From positions 112,883 through 176,882 of the forward strand of contig NZ_JAAONZ010000009.1 of NCBI RefSeq assembly GCF_011602365.1: 64,000 nucleotides of DNA. Reading direction: 5' to 3'. Positions 26,342-34,715 of the stretch are shown piece by piece (within the stretch, counting starts at the first letter, position 1; each line of letters begins with the position of its first letter). The stretch comes from Pseudomaricurvus hydrocarbonicus (GTDB lineage Bacteria; Pseudomonadota; Gammaproteobacteria; Pseudomonadales; Cellvibrionaceae). A program made the position numbers and the translations under genes. The notes beneath the pieces were generated by a model. It did not search any database. It saw only the letters and a program-made list of their open reading frames with translations, and was not told the origin of the DNA.

Positions 26342-27865
26342 ATGGTCCATACACGCAACAACAATAACAGTATTCGCCAAATTGTGATTGTGGGCGGTGG
26401 TACGGCCGGGTGGATTACGGCCTGTTCTCTGTCCAAGGTGTTGTCCGCAGGCGATTACGCCATTACGCTGGTGGAGTCGGACGCTATAGGTATTATTGGT
26501 GTCGGCGAGGCTACGATTCCGACCATTCGTGATTTCCATAAAATGCTTGGTATTGATGAAGCTGAGTTTGTTCGCAAGACGCAAGCCAGTTTTAAACTCG
26601 GGATTGAATTTCACAACTGGCGCAATAAAGGTGAGTGCTATTTTCACCCCTTTGGTCAGCACGGCAGAGAGTTTGATTCTGTTTCCTTTCACCAATATTG
26701 GATGCGTGCCAACCAGGCCGTGGACTGCGGCGATTTGTCCGAGTTTTCGTTGTGCACCCTGGCGGCGGCGGCGGGTAAATTTGTGCCTTCAAACAATGAC
26801 CCTCAGTCGGTCTTGTCCAACATGGGCTACGCCTATCACTTTGATGCGTCTCTCTATGCGAATTTTTTGCGAGAGATCGCTGAAAAGGCGGGTGTAAAGC
26901 GTGTCGAAGGCAAGGTGGTGGATGTCAGGCAAAACCCTGAAAATCGTCACATCGACAGTATCTTTCTGGAATCGAACCAACAAATTGATGGCGATTTGTT
27001 CATTGATTGCAGCGGCTTTGCGGGTCTGTTGATTGGTAAAACCTTAAACGCCGAGTTTGACGACTGGTCTCACCTATTGCCAGCCAACCGCGCTGTTGCG
27101 GTTCCGACCAAGAATGTCGGTGCTACCAAACCTTACACCATGTCCATTGCGCACCCTGCAGGCTGGCAGTGGCGCATCCCACTACAGCACCGCACGGGCA
27201 ATGGCCTGGTCTACAGCTCAACGTTTATGTCTGATGACGAAGCCACGGCCACGTTGATGTCCAATCTCGAAGGTGAAGCCCTGGATGAGCCCAGATTGCT
27301 GCGTTTTCGCACCGGCCGACGTAAAAACGCCTGGGTTAACAATTGTGTCGCTATTGGCTTGGCGGCGGGTTTTCTCGAGCCTCTCGAATCCACCGCCATT
27401 CACCTGGTGCAATCGGCAGTGTCGCGGCTGTTACAGATTTTTCCCGGCCGGGAATTTAACGACGCCGATATCCGCGAATACAATCAGCAAACCGCTCGGG
27501 AGTACGATCTGGTGAGAGATTTTGTCGTGCTTCACTATCACGCGACTGAGCGAACCGAACCACTGTGGGAGTACACCCGAAATATGGCGGTGCCGGATTC
27601 CTTAACGCAGAAGATTGAACTGTTTAAAAACCGCGGCAGATTTTTTGACCGTCAGGATGATTTGTTCAAAAAAGCCAGCTGGCTGAGTGTCATGCAGGGG
27701 CAGGGCATCCACCCCGGAGCCTACGACCCTGTGGCGGATGCGAAGCCCCTGGATCGACTCATCGAAGTGATGCAGCAGATGCGTCATGTGTTCCGTGAAA
27801 GCGTCGACGCGATGCCGACACACGATGAATTCATCGCGGAGCACTGTAAAGCCAGGCCTTTTTAA
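26342..27865 (+). CDS. Flavin-dependent tryptophan-halogenase family protein
   Basis: A 507-residue protein with all signatures of the PrnA/RebH family. The FAD-binding GGGTAGW is at residues 18-24. The GVGEATIPTIRDFH motif leads to the proposed catalytic lysine Lys85 in FKLG. The diagnostic WxWxIP is present as WQWRIP at 275-280, and FLEPLESTAIHL at about 344-355 holds the conserved Glu. FADH2 from a separate flavin reductase and halide are needed for halogenation; no reductase gene is in the window. The start ATG has GAGGG upstream. It follows a TonB receptor gene, an association seen for carbohydrate-locus halogenases of unknown substrate, so free tryptophan need not be the target. Confidence 0.94.
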   Translation: MVHTRNNNNSIRQIVIVGGGTAGWITACSLSKVLSAGDYAITLVESDAIGIIGVGEATIPTIRDFHKMLGIDEAEFVRKTQASFKLGIEFHNWRNKGECYFHPFGQHGREFDSVSFHQYWMRANQAVDCGDLSEFSLCTLAAAAGKFVPSNNDPQSVLSNMGYAYHFDASLYANFLREIAEKAGVKRVEGKVVDVRQNPENRHIDSIFLESNQQIDGDLFIDCSGFAGLLIGKTLNAEFDDWSHLLPANRAVAVPTKNVGATKPYTMSIAHPAGWQWRIPLQHRTGNGLVYSSTFMSDDEATATLMSNLEGEALDEPRLLRFRTGRRKNAWVNNCVAIGLAAGFLEPLESTAIHLVQSAVSRLLQIFPGREFNDADIREYNQQTAREYDLVRDFVVLHYHATERTEPLWEYTRNMAVPDSLTQKIELFKNRGRFFDRQDDLFKKASWLSVMQGQGIHPGAYDPVADAKPLDRLIEVMQQMRHVFRESVDAMPTHDEFIAEHCKARPF

Positions 27866-28019
27866 GGCGGCCCATTGGGTGTTAATCCTTTCTGTTCTTG
27901 CAGAATTTTCTGTAGCCCGGTCAGACGTGTTAGCGCAGTCCGGAGCTTTAACGCTACCGGGGCTTTCCCTTAACCTGGCTCAAAACCCCAGCGTTGAGAC
28001 TCGGGCACCAGGTCATTGA
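27825..28019 (+). pseudogene. Possible truncated secreted-protein gene (5' remnant)
   Basis: A 64-codon open frame overlapping the halogenase 3' end by 41 bases. From the ATG at 27825, or the GTG at 27879 after AAGGCGG, it encodes a basic start, a hydrophobic core HWVLILSVLAEFSVA and a possible cleavage region before AQSGALTLPG. This resembles a signal peptide followed by about 25 residues before a stop. It ends just before the batD-like remnant begins. It may be the surviving 5' end of a secreted enzyme gene, or chance. No function can be assigned. Confidence 0.3.
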
Positions 28020-28032
28020 TAAAAAACGCAAC

Positions 28033-28300
28033 CGCAGGTTTTATAGCAGCTCAGCCATACAGGTGGAGTCGTCCTGTATCCGTTTGCGTTTTATCTGGCG
28101 ATAGTCCCGTGAGGTCAATCAATGATTGCCTGTTGCAGAGACGACAGGTAGGGGCGTTTTCATTAATTCCAGCCCAGGCCAATTGCACGTTGTAGCGCCG
28201 CCTCATCTGATATCGTTTGTGTTGTTGACCTCTCCCGTAACGTGTACTTGAGTGGCGGTAATCGTTATTATTGCGCGAACGGCGATTGGCTGATCGCACC
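28033..28300 (-). pseudogene. Decayed, internally deleted copy of the batD 3' end
   Basis: Read on the minus strand this DNA aligns with the last part of the intact batD gene (29187 to about 29560). Its frame ends in DKTQTDTGRLHLYG against DKAQTDSGLPPLYG at the BatD C-terminus. An internal AWAGINENAP matches AWARVYENAP, and RSANRRS matches RTARKTS. By eye the aligned segments are about 70-80% identical. A 102-base (34-codon) stretch present in batD between two TGCAG repeats (29272-29276 and 29374-29378) is missing here. The start of the gene is absent. The intact gene is about 1.1 kb away, beyond the GST gene. Confidence 0.72.
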
Positions 28301-28461
28301 GGCCAAGGGGGCGCTTGCAGTAATGTTTTGCCAGAGCAGGCCTTTAGAGCCCTTATGTTTGTTGATATTGACGTCGGCAGTTGATCAAGCGGCTAGCTGA
28401 AAGAGCGCTTTTAAATCCACCTTTTGTGGCTGGCGGATCATTTGAATTAATGGGTAATTTT

Positions 28462-29100
28462 ATGAGTATGAAACTGTGGCACTGCAAAGATACGCGGTCA
28501 CTGCGGCCCTTATGGACGCTAGAAGAGTTGGGGCTGGATTGTGAGATAGAGGTTCTTCCTTTTCCCCCGCGCTTTCTGCAAAAGGAGTATCTGGACACGA
28601 ATCCTCTTGGCACTGTTCCATACTTTCAGGATGGTAAGGCTACCATGACCGAGTCGACCGGTATCTGTCACTATCTGGTGGAAAAACACCCAGACACCAG
28701 CTTGCGTATAGCGCCGGATCATCCGGATTACGGCAGTTACATTAACTGGTTGTTTCACAGCGATGCGACTTTGACCTTCCCGCAGACACTGGTACTTCGC
28801 TACGGCCGATTCGAATCAGCAGAACGTCGCAATCCTCAGGTTGTGGAGGACTATCGACGCTGGTATTTGGCGCGCTTACAGAGGCTCAACCACCATCTGC
28901 TGGACAATGAGTTTCTGTGCGGCGGACGTTTTACCGTTGCCGACATCGCGGTTCACTACGCGTTGTTTTTAGGGGAGCTGGCGGGCTATGCCAACGAATA
29001 TGAAGAGCAAACTTTTGAATACCTGCAACGCTTAAAAAAGCGACCTGCTTTTGAGCGAGCGCGGGCTTACAGTCATCCCGCTCAGCCTCAGCCGTTCTAG
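28462..29100 (+). CDS. Glutathione S-transferase family protein
   Basis: A 212-residue protein from the ATG at 28462; ATGs at 28450 and 28468 are also in frame. The N-terminal thioredoxin-like domain begins MKLWHCKDTRSLRPLWTLEE, with the GST-typical Ser-Arg-like activation region, NPLGTVPYFQDGKATMTES (cis-Pro and glutathione gamma-glutamyl contact) and a following ICHYLVEKH helix. The C-terminal helical domain carries the N-capping box FTVADIAVHYALFLGEL. It is a cytosolic GST related to the beta/nu-like bacterial classes. The substrate cannot be predicted. It sits between the batD remnant and intact batD and converges with batD. DNA from 27866 to 28461 otherwise holds only the two remnants described. 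Confidence 0.9.
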   Translation: MSMKLWHCKDTRSLRPLWTLEELGLDCEIEVLPFPPRFLQKEYLDTNPLGTVPYFQDGKATMTESTGICHYLVEKHPDTSLRIAPDHPDYGSYINWLFHSDATLTFPQTLVLRYGRFESAERRNPQVVEDYRRWYLARLQRLNHHLLDNEFLCGGRFTVADIAVHYALFLGELAGYANEYEEQTFEYLQRLKKRPAFERARAYSHPAQPQPF

Positions 29101-29146
29101 GAATTACCGGGATAATTTAGATTGTCGCGGCTTCCTTCTCACATGA

Positions 29147-29170
29147 CCCCGTTACAAATGTGTAGCGGGG
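29147..29170. terminator. Hairpin between convergent GST and batD genes
   Basis: Nine-base arms CCCCGTTAC / GTAGCGGGG (one G-U) with loop AAATGT, in the 86 bases between the convergent stops. There is no clear T-tract, so intrinsic termination is uncertain. Confidence 0.45.
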
Positions 29171-29186
29171 CCTTCGCACGCAGGTT

Positions 29187-30938
29187 CTAACCATACAGTG
29201 GTGGCAGGCCGGAATCGGTTTGCGCCTTATCGCGGGCAACACCGTGTCGACGTATATCAATAATCGCCTGCTGCAGCGGCTGTGCGTCAAAGCGCGAAGA
29301 GCCCTGCCCATACAGACTGGCTTCCAACTGATTCAGGGAGGCCGCCAGTGGCGGCCAGATATCACCGAGTTGATGCAGCGACGACAGGTTGGGGGCGTTT
29401 TCATAAACCCTGGCCCAGGCCAGTAACGCGGTGCGAATGGTCTGCGGCTCTGCACCTTGCAAGGCCTGCTTGAGCTTCCTGTAGGCCTGCTTCTCGGTGG
29501 CTTGTGTGTCCGTGGCAGCAGCGGGTGTGCTGGCGGTGGCCGTTGATGTTTTACGGGCGGTTCGCCACAGCATCGCGAAAAACAGGGTAGAGAACGCCAA
29601 CAGCACGGTGGTGTAGAACCAAAGTCCCCGCTGCTGGAGTGACCCGGAAAAGGAGGCAGGAGCCAACGGGGAGGGTTGGGCGGCATCCTCGGCAGCGTAT
29701 TGTTGGCTGGGGTCTTGTTGGGCTCCTGAGGCCGGGTTCGGGCTTGTTGCGGCGCGGCTCTCGGCGACCTGGATGGTTTGCACCGGCAAGCTGGCTTCCT
29801 GGATGCGATTATTGACGGTATCCCACCAGGTCAGGGTGACGGCGGGCAGGGTTATGGTGCCAGGCTGGCTGGGAACAATGGCATAGCTTTCGGTTTTAAC
29901 GGTGTTTATGCCGGCTGCGGAGACGGTTTCATCGGCCTGGGGCTGATCCGGGTAATATTTAACGCCGCGGATGTCCTGTATGGACAGCGGTGGCAATTGT
30001 GACGCCATTAACCCTTTGGCGTGGATCGAGATGGTGCGGGTAATGGGCTCACCCACCTTGAAGTTATTCGGCTCCTGACTCCAGCTTTGGCTGAGCTCGA
30101 TCTGCGAGGCGGGGAGCCATTGAGCTGCGGTGTAATTGCCGGGCTTGGGCAGCACATCAATGGTGTCGCCTTCGCTTCTCAACCGCAGTCGCTGGCCGCC
30201 GCGGCTGAGAAAGGGGTCATAGCGATAGCCCTGGTTATTTTGCACCGCAACCGTCCAGAGTACCGGTGGAATGGTGAGTACTCCGCTCTTTTGCGGGAAA
30301 ATTGCGTACGAGGTTTCAACCACGCCATAGGGCCGGCCATTGATGTTTTTCTGGTATTGGTTTTCAGCGACTTGCTTGACCAATGCGTCGGGGACGGCGA
30401 AATCGCCGCGATCCAACCCGCTCAGGTCAACCGATGTGAACAGGCGAATGGTGTAGATCAGTTGTTCCTGTACAAAGGCTTTGTTCTTGCTGATGACGGT
30501 TTCGATAAAAACCGGTTTTTCACTGTCGATACCGGTGGTGCCGGAGGGTTTTTCGACACTAATCTCTATGGCATCGCTGTAACTGCCTTCGTACTCAAAC
30601 GAGGGGATTAACAGTTTGCCTTCTTTTTTGGGGGCCAGTACCAGCGACCATTGTGTCCAGGATTCCGCTTTACCATTGATGCTGCGATACTGGTTGCCAC
30701 GTTGCTGGCTGAGAATGTCGAAATTTTGCTCCAGCCCGGAAAAATCCGGTTCGCCAAACATTACCTGCTCGTTATAGCGCACGGTGAGCTTGAACGTTTC
30801 TTCGAGACTCAGTTGCGTGCGATCGACGCGTGAAGACAGTTGCCCCTGTGCCTGCACCATGCTGGTAAAGAACAGGGTAAACGCCAGCACCCATAAGGCT
30901 GGTAAAGACGTGGTATTGAGTGAAGATCGGGTATTCAT
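29187..30938 (-). CDS. batD: BatD family protein (Bat operon)
   Basis: A 583-residue protein from the ATG at 30938; a TTG 12 bases upstream is also open. A signal peptide (LPALWVLAFTLFFTSMVQAQ) is followed by the BatD beta-rich periplasmic region: LSSRVDRTQLSLEETFKLTV, FDILSQQRGNQYRSINGKA and the conserved FIETVISKNKAFVQEQLIY (residues about 130-148). A single membrane helix lies near residues 435-455 and a cytoplasmic helical tail follows. BatD is the large membrane-anchored component of MoxR-associated Bat systems, linked in other bacteria to stress tolerance and envelope integrity; its exact action is unresolved. It is the last gene of the moxR-to-batD operon. A decayed copy of its 3' end lies at 28033-28300. 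Confidence 0.92.
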   Translation of the reverse strand: MNTRSSLNTTSLPALWVLAFTLFFTSMVQAQGQLSSRVDRTQLSLEETFKLTVRYNEQVMFGEPDFSGLEQNFDILSQQRGNQYRSINGKAESWTQWSLVLAPKKEGKLLIPSFEYEGSYSDAIEISVEKPSGTTGIDSEKPVFIETVISKNKAFVQEQLIYTIRLFTSVDLSGLDRGDFAVPDALVKQVAENQYQKNINGRPYGVVETSYAIFPQKSGVLTIPPVLWTVAVQNNQGYRYDPFLSRGGQRLRLRSEGDTIDVLPKPGNYTAAQWLPASQIELSQSWSQEPNNFKVGEPITRTISIHAKGLMASQLPPLSIQDIRGVKYYPDQPQADETVSAAGINTVKTESYAIVPSQPGTITLPAVTLTWWDTVNNRIQEASLPVQTIQVAESRAATSPNPASGAQQDPSQQYAAEDAAQPSPLAPASFSGSLQQRGLWFYTTVLLAFSTLFFAMLWRTARKTSTATASTPAAATDTQATEKQAYRKLKQALQGAEPQTIRTALLAWARVYENAPNLSSLHQLGDIWPPLAASLNQLEASLYGQGSSRFDAQPLQQAIIDIRRHGVARDKAQTDSGLPPLYG

Positions 30939-31029
30939 AGTCTTTATCAATGTCGCTGTTGTATGGTCGTTCGGGGTTTGTTAAACAAACCGGTTTATTG
31001 AGCGTCTACACCGTCTGTGCCAGCCGGGC

Positions 31030-32997
31030 TTACCATCGCTTGTTGGCTTGATTGTCTGGCGGAAGCCAGGAACCCTGTTGGTACTCCAGGCGACGTTGGC
31101 GATATTGGTATTCAAACTTTTTGCGCATCAAACCACTGGGGTCATCGGGTATCTTGCGCAACCATTGCTCCATGGCCTGTTTTTCTTCATCACTGAGCTC
31201 GCCCTCCTGAGCCTGGGCTTGCACACTGTCGGCGTCGGACGCGTGCTCTGCGGCATCTTGTTGAGCCTCATCTTGCCCGGCAGCTTGCTGATCTTGATCC
31301 TTATCCGCTTGCTGTGTATCTGAATCCGGGTTCAGCCGGTCCTGACTGTTGGCCGGGTCAGAATTGCTGGAGTCCGCATCGTTCTGTTCTGACTGTTGTT
31401 GTTCAGAGCTCTGTTGTTCAGAACTCTGTTGTTCAGAATTGGGTTGATCAGAGCCCTGTTGCTCAGCGTTTTCCTGATTGGGATCCTGACTGTCTGAATC
31501 TTGCTGATCAGAGCTCTGTCCGTCGGAGCCTTGATCCTGATCTTGAGCGTTTTGGGGTTGTTGATTCTGGTCGTTGTCCTGTGACTCGGAATCATTGTTT
31601 TGGCTCTGTTGCTGATTTTGTTGCTGTTGCAGCAGTTGTTCTACCAGCTCTTTATTGGCTTTCGCATCGTCAAAATCGGGTTGTTGCTGCAGTGCTTCGT
31701 CATAAGCGTCAAGGGCTTCGGGGTATTTCCCTGCTTTTGCCAGGGCGTTGCCCCGGTTGTAGTGCCCCTGGGCGCTGTTGTCCTCAGCAAAGCCCTGTGC
31801 AGCGGCTTCAAAGTTCTGGGCTTTGTATTGAGCCGCAGCCTTCCAGTCCTGACGTTTGAACGTCTGCGCCGCTTCTGCCGCTTTATCTTCTTTCAACAAG
31901 GCCTGCGCTTGTTGGTCGGGCGTTTGCCAGAGGTCTTTCCAGCCAAAGGCGTAACTTGGTTCTGGCAGTATCAGCAAGAGGGGGATCAGCAGTAGCCAAC
32001 CTCGACGAAAACCCAAGGCGACAAATGGAATCAACAACAAGGAGAGCCAGGCACCCCGGTCCACCCAGGTGTCAAACTCTCTTTCCAGTTGTCGCGTCTT
32101 TTGACTCAACAGTTCGGGCTGCGTCATGAGGGCGTTGATGTCCCGGTCATTGTGGCTCAGGGTGCGATATTTTCCGCCGCTGGCTTTGGCAAGCTTGGAC
32201 AGTTCCGTGGCATTGAGCTTGGCCAGCACAATGCCGCCGTTGTTGTCTTTGGCAAAGCCACCGTGGCGTATTGGGACCGGAGCGCCGGCTTCCGTGCCGA
32301 CACCGAGTATGGATAAACGGAAGCCCGCGGGTAAGGTTCTTCTCAGGTACTGCTGGGCCTCGGTAGCGACACCATCAGTGACCAGCAAAATATCGCCTTG
32401 CAGCAAGCCGCCATCTTTAAAGAGTTTCAAGGCCTGATCCATTGCCATTTCGGTATTACTGCCGCTCAGGGGCATTACCTGGGGTGAAAGGGCGGGCAAT
32501 AAACTGATGACCGTATCACTGTCATCGGTCAGCGGGGTGACGGTATAGGCTTCGCCGGCGTAGGCGACGAGTGCCGTTAAGCCTTCTTTGCGCTGCTTGA
32601 GTAAATCGGTCAGCTTGAGACGGGCACGCACCAGCCGCGAGGGTTTGAGGTCTTCTGCCATCATCGACGGTGACATGTCCAGCAGGATAATCAGGGCATT
32701 TTCGGTTTTGTGGATGGGCTGGGGCATTTTTTCCCAGCTGGGGCCTGCTATTGCCAAGCAGGCGAGTATAAGTCCGCAGGTCATCATCCACACGGGCCAG
32801 CGCTGCTGTTTGCTGAGTGAGCCTTGCAACAGGTAAGGCAATAATTCCGGGTTAATCAGGGTTTTCCACTGATTGCTCTGGGATTGGCTGCGCAGCAGAT
32901 ACCAACCGGCGAGCAGGGCCATGGGAATACCCAGCAACCACAACGGGCGCTGCCAGTGAAATTGTTCGATCAGGGAGGAGACGACGGCATCAGGCAT
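31030..32997 (-). CDS. batB: BatB/BatC fusion: VWA domain plus TPR and Q-rich tail
   Basis: A 655-residue protein from the ATG at 32997, which overlaps the batA stop by 8 bases and has GGGAGAG upstream. An N-terminal membrane segment (LWLLGIPMALLAGWYLL) and a second at about residue 60 precede a VWA domain with the MIDAS motif DMSPSM and the VTPLTDDSD and LLVTDG strands. A third membrane helix (LSLLLIPFVALGFRRGWLLLI region) follows, then a tetratricopeptide stretch (GHYNRGNALAKAGKYPEALD). A roughly 120-residue Gln/Ser/Asp/Asn-rich low-complexity region leads to a conserved basic C-terminus (WLRKIPDDPSGLMRKKFEY). Elsewhere BatB and BatC are separate proteins or this fusion. It probably assembles with BatA, BatD and the MoxR ATPase at the inner membrane. 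Confidence 0.92.
   Translation of the reverse strand: MPDAVVSSLIEQFHWQRPLWLLGIPMALLAGWYLLRSQSQSNQWKTLINPELLPYLLQGSLSKQQRWPVWMMTCGLILACLAIAGPSWEKMPQPIHKTENALIILLDMSPSMMAEDLKPSRLVRARLKLTDLLKQRKEGLTALVAYAGEAYTVTPLTDDSDTVISLLPALSPQVMPLSGSNTEMAMDQALKLFKDGGLLQGDILLVTDGVATEAQQYLRRTLPAGFRLSILGVGTEAGAPVPIRHGGFAKDNNGGIVLAKLNATELSKLAKASGGKYRTLSHNDRDINALMTQPELLSQKTRQLEREFDTWVDRGAWLSLLLIPFVALGFRRGWLLLIPLLLILPEPSYAFGWKDLWQTPDQQAQALLKEDKAAEAAQTFKRQDWKAAAQYKAQNFEAAAQGFAEDNSAQGHYNRGNALAKAGKYPEALDAYDEALQQQPDFDDAKANKELVEQLLQQQQNQQQSQNNDSESQDNDQNQQPQNAQDQDQGSDGQSSDQQDSDSQDPNQENAEQQGSDQPNSEQQSSEQQSSEQQQSEQNDADSSNSDPANSQDRLNPDSDTQQADKDQDQQAAGQDEAQQDAAEHASDADSVQAQAQEGELSDEEKQAMEQWLRKIPDDPSGLMRKKFEYQYRQRRLEYQQGSWLPPDNQANKRW
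31340..31640 (-). repeat. Low-complexity CAG/GAT/TCT-rich region inside batB
   Basis: DNA encoding the Gln/Ser/Asp/Asn-rich tail. Near-identical 18-base blocks encode successive SEQQSS units. Slippage-prone and likely variable in length between strains. Confidence 0.7.
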
Positions 32998-34054
32998 GGC
33001 GTTTCTCTCCCTTGGTTTGGGTCGGGCCATTGTTTTCGGACAAGGCCAGTTTGTGCCAGAGGTCTTGAGCCAATCGCTGTAAAAACATAAAGGCACAGAG
33101 CCCCAAGGCTAACGCCAGTGCCCAATAGAACAGGGATTGAGTGGGGCGGAAAACCTCGGCCTCCTGATCTATGGGTTCCAGTTTGTCCAGTTGTAAGTAG
33201 ATGGTTTGCAAGTCCTCGGGGGAGCGGGCCCGAAAATAGATGCCGCCGGTTTGTTGGGCAATGGATTTGAGGGTGGACTCATCCAGATCGGCGGAAGGGT
33301 TGATTCGGCGAGCTCCAAAACTGCTGCCAAACAGACCCGGAGTAACCATTTCGTCGGCACCCACCCCGATGGTGTAAATTTTCACTTTGGCCTTGGCAGC
33401 CAGCTCCGCCGCTTTGAGGGGGGATATCTGACCGGAAGTGTTGGCGCCATCGGTGAGTAAAATCATGACGCGGCTGTCCTGGGGGCGTTCACGCAAGCGC
33501 TTAACGCCCAGACCGATGGCATCGCCGATGGCGGTTTTTTCACCGGCAAACCCCAGTTGGGCTTCCTGCAGTAACTGGTTGACCGTGGTGCGATCGAAGG
33601 TGAGTGGGGCCTGCAAGTAGGCGCGAGAGCCGAACAGGATCAGTCCCAGCCGATCGGCCTCACGTCGTTTGACGAAATCACCGACCACCATTTTCACGAT
33701 ACTCAGCCGGTCATAGCCTTCACCTTGCCATTGCATGTCGCGGGTTTCCATGCTGCCGGATATGTCGACGCTGAGCAGCAGATCCCTGCCACTGGCAGGC
33801 ATGGAGATGGCATCACCGACCCACATGGGCCGGGCTGCGGCGGTGAGGGTAGCCAGCCATATCAGGGTCAGCATCAGGATGCGCAGCCAGAGAGTTTTTG
33901 ATGGTCCGCTGACTGCCGTGCCGGTAGTGGGTAAGCGTTCAAAAAAAGGTACCAGCAGGGCGGCATCTTCTTGCTTGGCCGCAGGCCAAAAACGGTAAAT
34001 GATCCACGGCAGTGGCAATAAAGCAAACACCCAGGGCCATTCAAGATGCAGCAT
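32990..34054 (-). CDS. batA: BatA-like VWA-domain protein
   Basis: A 354-residue protein. Membrane helices at the N-terminus (LEWPWVFALLPLPWIIYRF) and at about residues 60-80 are followed by a VWA domain with an intact MIDAS: VDISGSM (Asp-x-Ser-x-Ser), a conserved Thr region, and ILLTDGANTSG. Then come YTIGVGADE, RRINPSADLDESTLKSIAQQTGG and a C-terminal membrane helix (FYWALALALGLCAFMFL). The start overlaps the 3' end of the DUF4381 gene by 14 bases and the stop overlaps batB by 8, showing tight coupling. VWA proteins of this group are thought to be MoxR substrates or partners in folding or activation of envelope complexes. Confidence 0.93.
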   Translation of the reverse strand: MLHLEWPWVFALLPLPWIIYRFWPAAKQEDAALLVPFFERLPTTGTAVSGPSKTLWLRILMLTLIWLATLTAAARPMWVGDAISMPASGRDLLLSVDISGSMETRDMQWQGEGYDRLSIVKMVVGDFVKRREADRLGLILFGSRAYLQAPLTFDRTTVNQLLQEAQLGFAGEKTAIGDAIGLGVKRLRERPQDSRVMILLTDGANTSGQISPLKAAELAAKAKVKIYTIGVGADEMVTPGLFGSSFGARRINPSADLDESTLKSIAQQTGGIYFRARSPEDLQTIYLQLDKLEPIDQEAEVFRPTQSLFYWALALALGLCAFMFLQRLAQDLWHKLALSENNGPTQTKGEKRHA

Positions 34055-34715
34055 TGATATTTCCCTGTTTGTGGGTTTCGGGGTCGCCAGCAGGCGAGCC
34101 GGGTGTAAGGCCCTCGACCGATTTTTGTTCTTGTGAGCCTCGATCCATTAACGCCAATCTGGATTCCTTAACGTGCTTTCGCAGCCAGTCTTTGGCGTAG
34201 TCGAGCAGGATTGCAAGGCTCTCGGTTTGGGCGGCAGGTGCGGCATAGAGTCCAGTGCTCAGCAGGTCCGGCACTTGTGCGGGTTGCACCAGGTCCGGGG
34301 CGGACTGGCGTAAAAACTGGCTCCAGGCTTCTCCGTAAAATCCGGCAATGTGGGTTTGGGGGTAGGCGACCAGAGCTGCTCGTTTCAACACGGCATTTAT
34401 GGCTTGCAGCGATGCGGAGCTGTTCTCACCATTGACGTCGATTTGCTGCAGCAGCTGCAGCGCGGCTCTGCGGTATTGGTGGGCATCGCGGTGGCGACGC
34501 CATGCCGCATAGCCGACAACCAATGCGATGAGGATCAGGCCCGCCAACACCCACCAGCCAGGAGCTATCGGCAGTTGGGTCACTTCGGTCGGCAGGTGAA
34601 TGTCCCGCAGACTGGCCAGAGGGTCTGCTGGCACGGGTTGGGAGCCGGGCAAGCCCGGTCCAGCGGCTGAAGTCAGGGGCAGTGGTGCCGAAGTCGAATC
34701 GGTTAGCGTCGGCAT
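34041..34715 (-). CDS. DUF4381 family protein (Bat operon)
   Basis: A 224-residue protein with a Pro-rich N-terminus (LRDIHLPTEVTQLPIAPGWW) leading into one membrane helix (WVLAGLILIALVVGYAAW, about residues 55-72). A cytoplasmic helical part follows, with LLQQIDVNGENSSASLQAINAVLKRAAL and YGEAWSQFLRQSAP. The architecture is the DUF4381 family, which is almost always found between the DUF58 and VWA genes of moxR operons, as here. Its role is unknown. It overlaps the DUF58 gene by 13 bases and batA by 14. Confidence 0.88.
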   Translation of the reverse strand: MPTLTDSTSAPLPLTSAAGPGLPGSQPVPADPLASLRDIHLPTEVTQLPIAPGWWVLAGLILIALVVGYAAWRRHRDAHQYRRAALQLLQQIDVNGENSSASLQAINAVLKRAALVAYPQTHIAGFYGEAWSQFLRQSAPDLVQPAQVPDLLSTGLYAAPAAQTESLAILLDYAKDWLRKHVKESRLALMDRGSQEQKSVEGLTPGSPAGDPETHKQGNINAAS

